In this document: in pieces, positions 47,188 to 55,447 of the stretch
Numbering within the stretch: position 1 is the first letter of the stretch
Layout of the letters: every line of letters begins with the position of its first letter
Assembly (NCBI RefSeq): GCF_003660285.1
Contig: NZ_QXQQ01000006.1
Span: 1-64,000 of the forward strand
Reading direction: 5' to 3'
DNA: 64,000 nt
Source: Helicobacter labacensis
GTDB lineage: Bacteria; Campylobacterota; Campylobacteria; Campylobacterales; Helicobacteraceae
Notes under the pieces: generated by a model
Database searches by the model: none
Told to the model about the DNA's origin: nothing
The model's input: the letters and a program-made list of their open reading frames with translations, nothing else
Translations under genes and position numbers: made by a program

Positions 47188-48693
47188 CTAGAACTTCAAA
47201 GTGATGTTAGTCATCAGGTGGCTTCGATCTTGGTAGTTGGCTTGGTAGGCGGGGTCGTTGAAATGGGGCAGACCAAAGTAACCCACGCGGTAGCCTTGAT
47301 GGATTTGCACCCCATAATACTCAATTTTAAAGTGCAAAAACACAGAGGGGCTAAAGGCGTAGTCTAAACTCAGGGCGGCGGAGTATTCATTAGCCCGCCC
47401 GCGGTGCCCTTGGGCATCTTTATTGGCATTGCTCACGCGCCCAAAGATATGCCAAGCGAATTTTTTATACACACTCCCCACAGAGCCATAAATGGTTGTG
47501 GTGTTGGCGTTAATCATCGCGTCAGCCAACCCGTCAAACCCGGTATTATCCCAGAAATCATAAGCCACGATCCCATAAATATCATTGACATAAGAGGTGT
47601 TATTCCCCATGGGCATGGTATGGTAACCGATGATCGCATCTGAGTTGCCAAAGGTGTTATAGAATCCTAAAATGTAGGTGAATTTGTTCCAGCGAAAAAT
47701 TTGGCGGATATTCAAAGTTACCCCGTATTTGCCCATGCGTGATCCAAAGTGCGCGCTGTCCCAAATGCTATAGAGCCCGGTTTGGGGATCATACCAGCCC
47801 GAGTTATAAACCGGGATTGTTACCATCAGCAAGGTTTGGGAGCGAAACCCCACTTGCTGGAAATTCCTATTGGTGTCATAAACGAGCTTAAAACCCGGTG
47901 CGTTGTAGGTTTTGGGCGCAAAGTAGTAGTAAACTTCCGCGCTCAAGCCTCCATGATCGTAGGTTGCGCTAATCCCATGCCAGCCGTAGTTGATGAATTT
48001 GCCATTTTTTTGCAAATAAGGCACAACGGCATAGAATTGGTAAATCCAAGAGTTAAACGCCAAACCCCGCCCAAAAGAGCTCCACCACCACAATTTGAGA
48101 TTCTTCATGGGTCTGTAGTAAAGCTCCCAGCCTTGGTTAGACCCGCTCATCAGGTCAATATTGGCTGCGTAACGCCCCAACTTCACCCCAAAGATGTTTT
48201 TATACTCGTAATCTAAATACGCCGTGTCTAGCACATAGGGGCGCGCGTTGTAAGCCCCGGATTTGCTAGGTCCTTCATAATCCGGTCCAAAATACTTATT
48301 GAAGAAGTAGCCATGCCAGCCCCCAATGAAGTTGTAGACATCAGAGCCAAAGAGTTTGCCATTAGACTCGTCTATGAGATACTTAGTTGAGTTATAGGGC
48401 ACTCCAGCCATCTCCCCACCTAAGTAAAAATTGAGTTTGTGGTTAGCCGTGTGCTTGGGCAGTAGACCTACGCGCACTTGGGCGATCCCGGCTACATCTA
48501 CAAAGCTCTCTGTGGGGTAAATGCCCTTAGCTGAATTGAGGCGGGAGTGGTTAAAGCCGATCTTAGAGAAAGTGTCTAGGTGCCCGCTAAAACTATAATC
48601 AAATGCGTGTAAAAAATACACACATAACAGCCCCCATAGACTAAAAAGGCGCATCAACGCCATTTGTGTTCCCTTGGTTAGTTGGTTTATCAT
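47188..48693 (-). CDS. Hof-family outer-membrane protein (3 of 6)
   Basis: 501 residues. Two starts have good ribosome sites: ATG 48693 (AAAGGAG) and ATG 48663 (AAGGGA, codon 11); the second gives a more standard signal peptide, MALMRLFSLWGLLCVYFLHA. The Hof hallmark reads FSKIGFNHSRLNSAKGIYPT. Many Tyr/Trp/Gly-rich strands and a QDRSHLMTNITLKF end. It shows the closest resemblance to copy 4 in the KLGRYAA and SFGRGLAF-type segments. Confidence 0.88.
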   Translation of the reverse strand: MINQLTKGTQMALMRLFSLWGLLCVYFLHAFDYSFSGHLDTFSKIGFNHSRLNSAKGIYPTESFVDVAGIAQVRVGLLPKHTANHKLNFYLGGEMAGVPYNSTKYLIDESNGKLFGSDVYNFIGGWHGYFFNKYFGPDYEGPSKSGAYNARPYVLDTAYLDYEYKNIFGVKLGRYAANIDLMSGSNQGWELYYRPMKNLKLWWWSSFGRGLAFNSWIYQFYAVVPYLQKNGKFINYGWHGISATYDHGGLSAEVYYYFAPKTYNAPGFKLVYDTNRNFQQVGFRSQTLLMVTIPVYNSGWYDPQTGLYSIWDSAHFGSRMGKYGVTLNIRQIFRWNKFTYILGFYNTFGNSDAIIGYHTMPMGNNTSYVNDIYGIVAYDFWDNTGFDGLADAMINANTTTIYGSVGSVYKKFAWHIFGRVSNANKDAQGHRGRANEYSAALSLDYAFSPSVFLHFKIEYYGVQIHQGYRVGYFGLPHFNDPAYQANYQDRSHLMTNITLKF

Positions 48694-48781
48694 AGTAACT
48701 CCTTTAATATCTTGTTACCATAGAAGGTTTTTTTAGTCAAAAATTTTACAGGCATGCCACTCCATTGTGTTACCAAAATAC

Positions 48782-50146
48782 TTAGAATTGTGCTTTTAAA
48801 GAGGTCATGATATAACTGCGATCTTGAGTGTTAGGAGCAAAGTTGGGGTTATTTGGGTTATAAGCCCCATTGTAGCCCACCTTATAGCCCCTATGCGTGC
48901 TCACTTCATGGTAAACCAAGCGTATATCGCTGGTGAAGTAACGACTCCATTTGATCCCAATATTAAAGGATAGAGTTTGTTCGTTGGCTCTAGGGGAATA
49001 GGTGAGCTTACCCAACATCCCCCAAGAGAGTCGCCTATACACCCCTCCCCCAAAGGCGTAAATGGTGATCGCATTGGGTGCAAGCATATTGTCCATTAAC
49101 CCCCCATAGACGCTATTATCCCGGTAATCTATGGCAATGGGGCTTCCATACCAGTTAATTTTAGCGTTCGCGTTGCCGATATTTTGGAAATAACCCACTC
49201 CAAAGTTGAACTGGTTGTAGTCAAAGCGTTGTTGGAAATACAAACTCGCCCCCCAAGACCCCAAAGCAGAACCCCTAAAGTAGTCGTTGTAAAGATGGGG
49301 ACTATAAACCGGAAAGATCGCCACAAATTCGCTCAAGGATTTAAACCCCACCCCCTCGAATTTGGGGTTGCTATTGTAGTGGAATTTAAAACCGGGAGTT
49401 ACATAGGTGTTAGGGGAGAAATACACAAAGGGATCAAAGAACACATAGGGGTTCTCATAAGTCAGCCCAAAGGCGTGGATGCCTAGGTTAATGGGTTTGC
49501 CCTCTTTAGTGGTGGTGGTTACTGGGGCATACCAATCGCGCACAAATTCCCCCACCGCCAAAGAACGCCCAAAGGAGCTAAACCACCTAGTCCGCAGGTG
49601 TTTCAAAAGCTGGTAAGAGATTTCAAAACCCTCTGTATAACCACTCATAAAGGTTGCTTTGGCTAAATACCTGCCCGCTAGAATTGTGAGGGTTTTGCCA
49701 TAGTCGTAGCGCAAATACGCGCTATAGAGCACATAGGGGCGCACACGCCGATCTGACTCCACATTGGAACTCTTCCATGGGGCATCGCCCAAATACCCCC
49801 ACCACCTGCCTATGTAATAAAACACCTTAGAGCCATAAACCTGCCCGGTGCTTTGATCCACCAAATAGCGCGTGCTATCGTAAGCCACCCCCCCCAAAGC
49901 CCCCCCCAAACCGCTACTAATTTTGTGCATGCTTTTGTTAAACAAGGTCGCGTCCACTTGGGTTTTTAAAGTCATAGCCACAAAGGTTTCTGTGGGGTAG
50001 ATTCCTTTTTGGGAGTTGATAGCAGAGTGGTTAAAACCCACTTTGGAAAAAGACTCCATCATCCCACTCAATTTATAATCAAACCCCCATAAGAATCCCC
50101 CCTTTAGCATGGACACCAAAACTAGCGCGCGGGCAAGCTGGCGCAT
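48782..50146 (-). CDS. Hof-family outer-membrane protein (4 of 6) with two G8 runs
   Basis: 454 residues. Signal peptide to about residue 21 (GGFLWG-FDY), hallmark FSKVGFNHSAINSQKGIYPT, end QDRSYIMTSLKAQF. It starts four bases after the stop of copy 5 and has no ribosome site of its own, so it is probably translated by coupling on the same mRNA. Two G8 runs in coding sense (49888-49895 and 49900-49907, residues about 80-87, sequence GLGGALGGVAYD) would truncate the protein early if either slipped. Confidence 0.88.
   Translation of the reverse strand: MRQLARALVLVSMLKGGFLWGFDYKLSGMMESFSKVGFNHSAINSQKGIYPTETFVAMTLKTQVDATLFNKSMHKISSGLGGALGGVAYDSTRYLVDQSTGQVYGSKVFYYIGRWWGYLGDAPWKSSNVESDRRVRPYVLYSAYLRYDYGKTLTILAGRYLAKATFMSGYTEGFEISYQLLKHLRTRWFSSFGRSLAVGEFVRDWYAPVTTTTKEGKPINLGIHAFGLTYENPYVFFDPFVYFSPNTYVTPGFKFHYNSNPKFEGVGFKSLSEFVAIFPVYSPHLYNDYFRGSALGSWGASLYFQQRFDYNQFNFGVGYFQNIGNANAKINWYGSPIAIDYRDNSVYGGLMDNMLAPNAITIYAFGGGVYRRLSWGMLGKLTYSPRANEQTLSFNIGIKWSRYFTSDIRLVYHEVSTHRGYKVGYNGAYNPNNPNFAPNTQDRSYIMTSLKAQF
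49888..49907 (-). repeat. Two C8/G8 homopolymers four bases apart in hof 4
   Basis: C8-AAAG-C8 on the plus strand. In the gene they encode glycines in a conserved Hof segment, early enough that a one-base slip would end translation of most of the barrel. Confidence 0.9.
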
Positions 50147-50150
50147 CGCA

Positions 50151-51647
50151 CTACAGACTTACCTTAATTTCTGTAAAGATATGGCTTCTGTCTTGATCGG
50201 TGGCTGGCTGGCTATCCAAGCGGGGACCATTCCAACCCATTTTATAGCCTTGGTGCATCCCCACATTGTAATACTCTACTTTGATGTCCGCGTAGAAGTG
50301 TTTAGAAAACTCATAACCCAAGTTGAAAGAAAACACCTGTTCGTCAGCTCTGGGTCCATAGGTGAGTCGCCCCAAACAACCCCATAAGAAACGCCCATGC
50401 ACACCCCCCCCAAAGAGAAAGGCGGTAAAAGCGTCCGCGTCCATCATGTAAGAGAGGGAGTTAATGGTGTTGGCATATACGCTATTGGTCCAAAAGTCAA
50501 AACCCAAACGGCTCCCGTGGTAGCCAATCATCCAGTTGGCGTTCCCAAAACTCTTGTAAATCCCGCCCCCAAAGTTGTAGTTATTGTAGTCAAAGCGTTG
50601 TTTGATCATCAAGCTATGCGCGTTCTTTTTAGAGAGCATGCCAAACTGGTAAGTGTCCCAAAAACGCTTGGCATAAAAGGGGTTTAAAACCGTGATGTCG
50701 GTTTGGGATCGCCAGCCCAAGCCTTTGAAGTCTGGCTTGCTATCATAGAGGATTGTGAAGTTAGGGTCGTATTCATTATTGGGTGAGAAGTAGACAAAGG
50801 GCACAATACTAAGCCCCTTATACTGCCAAGTGATATAGAAGGCATGCACCCCCGGGTTGATCTGCTTGCCATTAGCCAAAGTGTAGGTTTTAGGTGAGTA
50901 GAAATTATAAAGCCACTCATTATAGGCAAAGCCCCGCCCAAAGGAGCTAAACCACCAAAATTTAAAATTCTTAACCTTAAGGGTCATATCAAGCCCTTGG
51001 GTGTAACCACTCATGTAGTCTGCCGGGGATTCATAGCGTCCCCCCCTAAAGCGGAAAATGTCCTTATAGGAGTAGTCGAGATAAGCGTTGTAGATGACAT
51101 AATGTCTAGAGTTGTCGGCATAACCCTGCGCGCAACTCTCATGGGTTTGATCGGAAAGGGCGGTGAGCTGGGCTTGGGTCATGCTCTGCCCTTGGGCATA
51201 ACTACTCACCCCATTGCTCAAACTGCACTGTGCCCAAGGCTTTTGCCCCACCAGCCCACCCCAGTAGCCAAAGTAGTTCCAAGCCATATCCCCATAGGGT
51301 TTACCGGTGGCTTGGTTGATGAGCCCGCGCGTGCCATCATAGATCAACCCCCCTCCCATACCCCCCAAACTCCCCGAGAGGTGATGCCCGGCCGCAGTCG
51401 CGCTTTTAGAGAGCAATTCTGGGAAATCTAGTTGTAAATACGCCACCACGGTTACAAAGGTTTCTGTAGGATAAAGCCCTTTGTTAGTGTTGATAGGTTT
51501 GTTATTGAAACCCACTTTGGAAAAGGATTCCGCCCCTGCCTTAAACTTGGCAAAAGACTCTAAATTGCGCCAATCCAGCGCGTCCACTTCGCCCAATAAC
51601 CCCAATGCGGCTACCAAACTCTTGGATAGCAAAGCGATCTTCTTCAA
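50151..51647 (-). CDS. Hof-family outer-membrane protein (5 of 6)
   Basis: 498 residues from TTG 51647, with AAGGGG six bases upstream. Signal peptide ends near GEVDA-LDW; hallmark FSKVGFNNKPINTNKGLYPT. A long inserted loop (about residues 135-180, Gln/Ser-rich, two Cys) distinguishes it. End QDRSHIFTEIKVSL has a terminal Leu. A G8 run (50404-50411) lies near residue 413 in FLFGGGVHG. Likely first gene of a two-gene unit with copy 4. Confidence 0.88.
   Translation of the reverse strand: MKKIALLSKSLVAALGLLGEVDALDWRNLESFAKFKAGAESFSKVGFNNKPINTNKGLYPTETFVTVVAYLQLDFPELLSKSATAAGHHLSGSLGGMGGGLIYDGTRGLINQATGKPYGDMAWNYFGYWGGLVGQKPWAQCSLSNGVSSYAQGQSMTQAQLTALSDQTHESCAQGYADNSRHYVIYNAYLDYSYKDIFRFRGGRYESPADYMSGYTQGLDMTLKVKNFKFWWFSSFGRGFAYNEWLYNFYSPKTYTLANGKQINPGVHAFYITWQYKGLSIVPFVYFSPNNEYDPNFTILYDSKPDFKGLGWRSQTDITVLNPFYAKRFWDTYQFGMLSKKNAHSLMIKQRFDYNNYNFGGGIYKSFGNANWMIGYHGSRLGFDFWTNSVYANTINSLSYMMDADAFTAFLFGGGVHGRFLWGCLGRLTYGPRADEQVFSFNLGYEFSKHFYADIKVEYYNVGMHQGYKMGWNGPRLDSQPATDQDRSHIFTEIKVSL
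50404..50411 (-). repeat. C8/G8 homopolymer in hof 5
   Basis: Eight C on the plus strand, late in the reading frame; slippage would alter the last four or so strands. Confidence 0.85.
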
Positions 51648-51781
51648 TGCTTGCCCCTTGTATGATGTAGGGAATGTTTGGGCGCGCGCTTTAAGTGCGC
51701 TTACCTTACATTGATTTTAACATGCTAGGCGTGAATTTTCTCTTAGTTTGCGTTTTTCAAGAAAAGACACCCCTAAAAGCC

Positions 51782-53233
51782 CTAGAAAGTGGCAATCAAG
51801 TTGGTGGTCAAGTCGCTGCGATCTTGATACCCACCCTGACAGCCGGTGGTGCAAAGTCCATTCAAGCCCGCTTGATAACCCTTGTTGGTGTGGATTCCAT
51901 AGTAGGCAAGGGTGATCGCCCCACTGAGGATTTTATTAAAGGTGTAACCCAAGCGCAGGGTAACGCGCCCCTCATAGGACACCGGCGCGCTACTCCATTG
52001 CCATTGCATCTCCCAGCTGAAAGTGTCTTTAAAATGCCTGCCCCCATACCCAAAGTTGCCCGTAACCGCATCCGCCTTCATCGCCGTGCCCGATCCGCCC
52101 GCATACAAGCTATTGCCCCCCAGTAACACCCCAACAGGGTTACCCATGTTGCCCACTTTGAAATTGGGGTTTTGGAAGTTCTTGTAGAAAGTGCCCGCGA
52201 TGAAAAATTCGTTGAAATCAAAGCGTTGTTTGATGGCTAGACTTTGCCCGGATTGGGTGGCTGGGGTGTCATAGGAGTAGTTGCGCGCGCCCTTGCTATT
52301 GAACACCACCCAAGGGTAGTAGGTGGGGAAGAATAAGAGCAATTCGGTTTGGGAGCGAAAACCTCTTCTAGAGAAGTTGGGGTTAGTGTCCCAAGTTAGC
52401 TTCACCCCCGGAGCGTTGAAGATCTTAGGCGAAAAGTAAAAGAAACCCTCCATTAAGAGTTTATTCCATTGGTAGTTGACCTGCACGGCATGCGTCCCTA
52501 AGAGCACGGGCGCGCCATGTTTATCCCAGCCCCCTTGGGCGTTTTTGGTGTAATTGCCCGTGTAGGTAGGGCGCGCGGCATACCAGTCCATGATAAAAGA
52601 GCCGTACGCAAACGCCCGCCCAAAAGAGCTAAACCACATTAAGCGGAAATCCTTAGTCCCTCCATAGACCTCAAAACCCTGAGTTTGTGCGCTACGATAG
52701 GACATGCGGGATTTATAACGCCCCCCCTTGAACCCAAAGTAATCTTTGTATTTATACTCGATGAAAGCCTCGCTAAAGACATAGTTGCGCACGGCTTTAG
52801 CAAATTTGGCGTTCTTGGTGGGCAGATCATCATCATCCAAGATATTGACATAGCCCCCCATAAAACCATTGTAATACCCAAAGTAGTCATGCACCACAGA
52901 GCCTCCGGGGAGAAACCTCGTGCCATCGTAGAGCACGCCCCCCACCATCCCCCCTACTTGGATCAAGGTCTGGTGGGGGGAATTTTTAGGAGTCAAATCC
53001 AGCTTGAGATTCAAATAACCTGTGATCGTGGCGTAGGTAGGAGTGGGGTAGATTCCCTTTGCTCGATCCATTTTGTTGTTGTTAAAACCAATGGTGGCAG
53101 ATTGATCGGCAAAGCCTCCGATTTTATAGCTAAAGCCCTGTAAAGAGCCTGTCGCCAACGCCAAAGAACCCAAGAGGACTAGAAGAGAAGTCCTAGGGGG
53201 GGGTTGTTTGAAAAAACGCGATCCCTGTGGCAT
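51782..53233 (-). CDS. Hof-family outer-membrane protein (6 of 6), C8 run in signal peptide
   Basis: 483 residues. AGGAGG, the best ribosome site in the cluster, precedes the ATG at 53233. The signal peptide (to about residue 34) contains a C8 run in coding sense (53196-53203) that encodes the PPP of KQPPPRTSLL. The hallmark here is more divergent: SATIGFNNNKMDRAKGIYPT. End QDRSDLTTNLIATF. A Cys pair lies in GLCTTGCQGG close to the last strand. First of the six in transcription direction. Confidence 0.88.
   Translation of the reverse strand: MPQGSRFFKQPPPRTSLLVLLGSLALATGSLQGFSYKIGGFADQSATIGFNNNKMDRAKGIYPTPTYATITGYLNLKLDLTPKNSPHQTLIQVGGMVGGVLYDGTRFLPGGSVVHDYFGYYNGFMGGYVNILDDDDLPTKNAKFAKAVRNYVFSEAFIEYKYKDYFGFKGGRYKSRMSYRSAQTQGFEVYGGTKDFRLMWFSSFGRAFAYGSFIMDWYAARPTYTGNYTKNAQGGWDKHGAPVLLGTHAVQVNYQWNKLLMEGFFYFSPKIFNAPGVKLTWDTNPNFSRRGFRSQTELLLFFPTYYPWVVFNSKGARNYSYDTPATQSGQSLAIKQRFDFNEFFIAGTFYKNFQNPNFKVGNMGNPVGVLLGGNSLYAGGSGTAMKADAVTGNFGYGGRHFKDTFSWEMQWQWSSAPVSYEGRVTLRLGYTFNKILSGAITLAYYGIHTNKGYQAGLNGLCTTGCQGGYQDRSDLTTNLIATF
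53196..53203 (-). repeat. G8/C8 homopolymer in hof 6 signal-peptide codons
   Basis: Eight G on the plus strand covering codons 11-13 of hof 6, the classic site of an on/off contingency tract. Confidence 0.9.
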
Positions 53234-53272
53234 GTCGCCTCCTACAATTGAGATTTAAAAAATATTGCATTA

Positions 53273-53297
53273 AAACCCATTTGATTACAAATGGTTT
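53273..53297. repeat. Inverted repeat between fabD and hof 6
   Basis: AAACCCATTTG-ATTA-CAAATGGTTT: a ten-pair stem with one unpaired C. It lies about 120 bases beyond the fabD stop and 40 bases before hof 6, so it could be a weak terminator or a hof 6 leader hairpin. The rest of 53234-53414 is AT-rich with no clear gene. Confidence 0.4.
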
Positions 53298-53414
53298 ACC
53301 TTAATGTAACTAAAAAATTGTAGGATAGCCTTTATTTGTGCGTATGCTTCGCATTTTCAGCGATAAAAATAGACCAAATGCTACATAAAGCAACAATTGG
53401 CGGGCTCTTATGGG

Positions 53415-54350
53415 CTATTTGAGTCCTTGAGCGCGTGTAAACTCTAGGGCTTCTTGTAGGCTGGCTTGGTTGGTGATACTCAAAGTAGGTTTGGAGCTCA
53501 GGCGTTTGTTGAGACTCTGTAGCACGCTTGTGCCAAACTCTAAATAATAGCGGGCATGTTCCTCACAGAGTTGCAAACACGCGTCATAGCGCACGGGTTG
53601 CACCAACTGCACCCCTAGACACTTGAGTGCCTCTGCTTTAGAGCGGTATAACAAGGCGTTAGCGTTAGAAACCACGCCAAAGTCATAGTTATCCTCCAAA
53701 CTTTGGGCTAGGAGCGCGCTAAAATCCTCTAGCATGGGGGCTAAAATTTCACAATGACTCACCACGCTCATGGGCAATAAGACCAACTTTTTAGCCCCTA
53801 AATCCTTAGCTTGCAGGGCGCATAGCACTTCTTTAGCTCCAGCCAACACGATTTGAGAGCCATTAAAATTAGCCGCATACAGCACGCGCCCCTGCGATCT
53901 AGCTTGGGCACAAAAATCCAATAGAGGCTCTTTAGACGCGCCCAAGACAGCCAACATGCCTAATTCTTGGGGGTTTTGCGCGCACACGCGCTCCATCAAA
54001 CGCCCCCGCTCAAACACGAGTTTTAACCCCTTGGCTAGACTGAGTGCCCCACTAGCCCCATTAGCGCTAATTTCGCCCAAAGAATGCCCCAACCCAGCAC
54101 TAATTGGCAACGCTCCCACCTCTGCTTTAAAGACTCTAAAAGCCACCATAGAAACCAAAAACAGCGCGCTTTGGGTGTAGGGGCTTTGGTTGAGTCGCGC
54201 ATCTTGCTCCCATAGCAATGCCTGCATGTCCGTTTGCAAGACATCGCTAGCTTCTTCAAACATCTCCCTAGCCAAACTAAAATGCGCGCAAAAATCCTTG
54301 CCCATCCCCACTTGTTGCGCGCCTTGCCCGCCAAATAACGCCACTGCCAT
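53415..54350 (-). CDS. fabD: Malonyl-CoA:ACP transacylase
   Basis: 311 residues. Loads malonate on ACP for fatty-acid synthesis. N-terminal FGGQGAQQVGMG, nucleophile Ser90 in GLGHSLGEISA, a catalytic Arg region VFERGRLM, and His in VVSHCEIL are intact. AAGGA is five bases before the ATG. It follows the OMP gene after 29 bases on the same strand. Confidence 0.95.
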   Translation of the reverse strand: MAVALFGGQGAQQVGMGKDFCAHFSLAREMFEEASDVLQTDMQALLWEQDARLNQSPYTQSALFLVSMVAFRVFKAEVGALPISAGLGHSLGEISANGASGALSLAKGLKLVFERGRLMERVCAQNPQELGMLAVLGASKEPLLDFCAQARSQGRVLYAANFNGSQIVLAGAKEVLCALQAKDLGAKKLVLLPMSVVSHCEILAPMLEDFSALLAQSLEDNYDFGVVSNANALLYRSKAEALKCLGVQLVQPVRYDACLQLCEEHARYYLEFGTSVLQSLNKRLSSKPTLSITNQASLQEALEFTRAQGLK

Positions 54351-54379
54351 TGTGATCCTTTTTTAGAAGAAATTGTAGC

Positions 54380-55012
54380 CTAAAAATACCAAGTGTGGGA
54401 GAGAAAGATACTATAATCGCGCACAAATTTAGAACCGATCTCGCCATCAAGTGGGACCTTAAACCCAAACTCCACAGAAACATCATGGTAGAGAATAACC
54501 GTTTGGAAACGCACACCCACTTGGGCGAAGATTCTAAAAAAGGTATGCCTAAAGCGCAAACTGGTAAAGGAGCGGTAGTTTTCGATCAAAAAATTGCGCG
54601 AAAAACGCGAAGTCGTCCAAGTGTTACCCCCTACCATCATGCCATAGAATAGCCCCCACACATTCAAGGGGTTTTTATGGTATTCCACCACCAAATCCCC
54701 CCCCACTCCGTAAGTAAACATATTGGTTTCTATATTGCTATTTTTATCCAACATCACAAAACCATAATCTAAAAAGCCATAATAGCGGGTGTAAAACCAA
54801 CGATCTAGGGGGTTGTATTCGTAACCAAAAAGGATACTCGCCCCCTCAATGGTGCGGTAATGCCTTTGTAAAGTGCCATTAGCACTCAGGGTATAAAAGT
54901 GCATCTGCCCCACCTGGTATTGGCTAAGCAGGAAAGTGCGACTCTTAGCAGCATGCAAATGGAGAGCAAAAAGCCCCCACACTCCCATAAAGCACAGAAG
55001 ACGCGCGAAAAT
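54380..55012 (-). CDS. Helicobacter outer-membrane protein, start codon unclear
   Basis: About 210 residues of beta-barrel sequence resembling the Hop/Hor type C-terminal domain: GFLDYGFVML, MFTYGVGGDLVVEY, GMMVGGNTW, FRIFAQVGVRFQ and a final SHTWYF. The in-frame ATG at 55072 lies 52 bases inside the lipoprotein gene and would put 20 hydrophilic residues before the signal core. AGGAG is five bases upstream of an ATT at 55012, giving (M)FARLLCFMGVWGLFALHLHAA, a good signal peptide. The ATG at 54988 lacks basic residues before the core. A C8 run lies at 54697-54704. Confidence 0.75.
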   Translation of the reverse strand: MFARLLCFMGVWGLFALHLHAAKSRTFLLSQYQVGQMHFYTLSANGTLQRHYRTIEGASILFGYEYNPLDRWFYTRYYGFLDYGFVMLDKNSNIETNMFTYGVGGDLVVEYHKNPLNVWGLFYGMMVGGNTWTTSRFSRNFLIENYRSFTSLRFRHTFFRIFAQVGVRFQTVILYHDVSVEFGFKVPLDGEIGSKFVRDYSIFLSHTWYF

Positions 55013-55020
55013 ACCCGCTC

Positions 55021-55380
55021 CTAGTAATTGTGGTTGAGCGGTGAGCTCAAATTGTCTTCGTGGTTGTTCCAATTTTGCAAAACATTATTATTCTGCGGGG
55101 TATACATAGGACCTGTGGGCTGTTCAGCATTTTGAATCGCGTCTTCCACGCTGATAATTCGATCCACCTTTTGGGTGGTTTTGGCATCGTCAATGCGGTG
55201 TTCTAAGCCCTCTATGGCACTATCTTGCTTCACCACATTTTGGGGCTTGAGTTTTTGGGCGACTCCGGTTTGGGGCGCGTTTTGGGGGTGGGACTTGCTA
55301 GACCTTGGGGTATCCTTGCACCCCACCAATAAGCCCAAACAACCTAAGATGAGGGCACAAGATTGCAACAAGTTTAACAT
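55021..55380 (-). CDS. Small lipoprotein, Asn/Gln-rich
   Basis: 119 residues. Signal peptide with lipobox LLVGC (Cys21). The mature part is hydrophilic and low-complexity, rich in Asn, Gln, Ser and Lys, with no domain I recognise. AAGGA is seven bases before the ATG. It is followed after eight bases by the OMP gene, so the pair may work together at the outer membrane. Divergent from recG. Confidence 0.8.
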   Translation of the reverse strand: MLNLLQSCALILGCLGLLVGCKDTPRSSKSHPQNAPQTGVAQKLKPQNVVKQDSAIEGLEHRIDDAKTTQKVDRIISVEDAIQNAEQPTGPMYTPQNNNVLQNWNNHEDNLSSPLNHNY

Positions 55381-55402
55381 CGCATATCCTTCATTTTTGG
55401 GC

Positions 55403-55409
55403 TATAATA
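55403..55409. promoter_or_regulatory. Divergent -10 region, recG (+) and lipoprotein (-)
   Basis: TATAAT on the plus strand (55403-55408), 39 bases before recG, overlaps a TATTAT on the minus strand (55404-55409), 23 bases before the lipoprotein ATG. Confidence 0.5.
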
Positions 55410-55447
55410 GCATGCTTGAGGTAAGAAAAGACTAACTAGGTGTGTTG

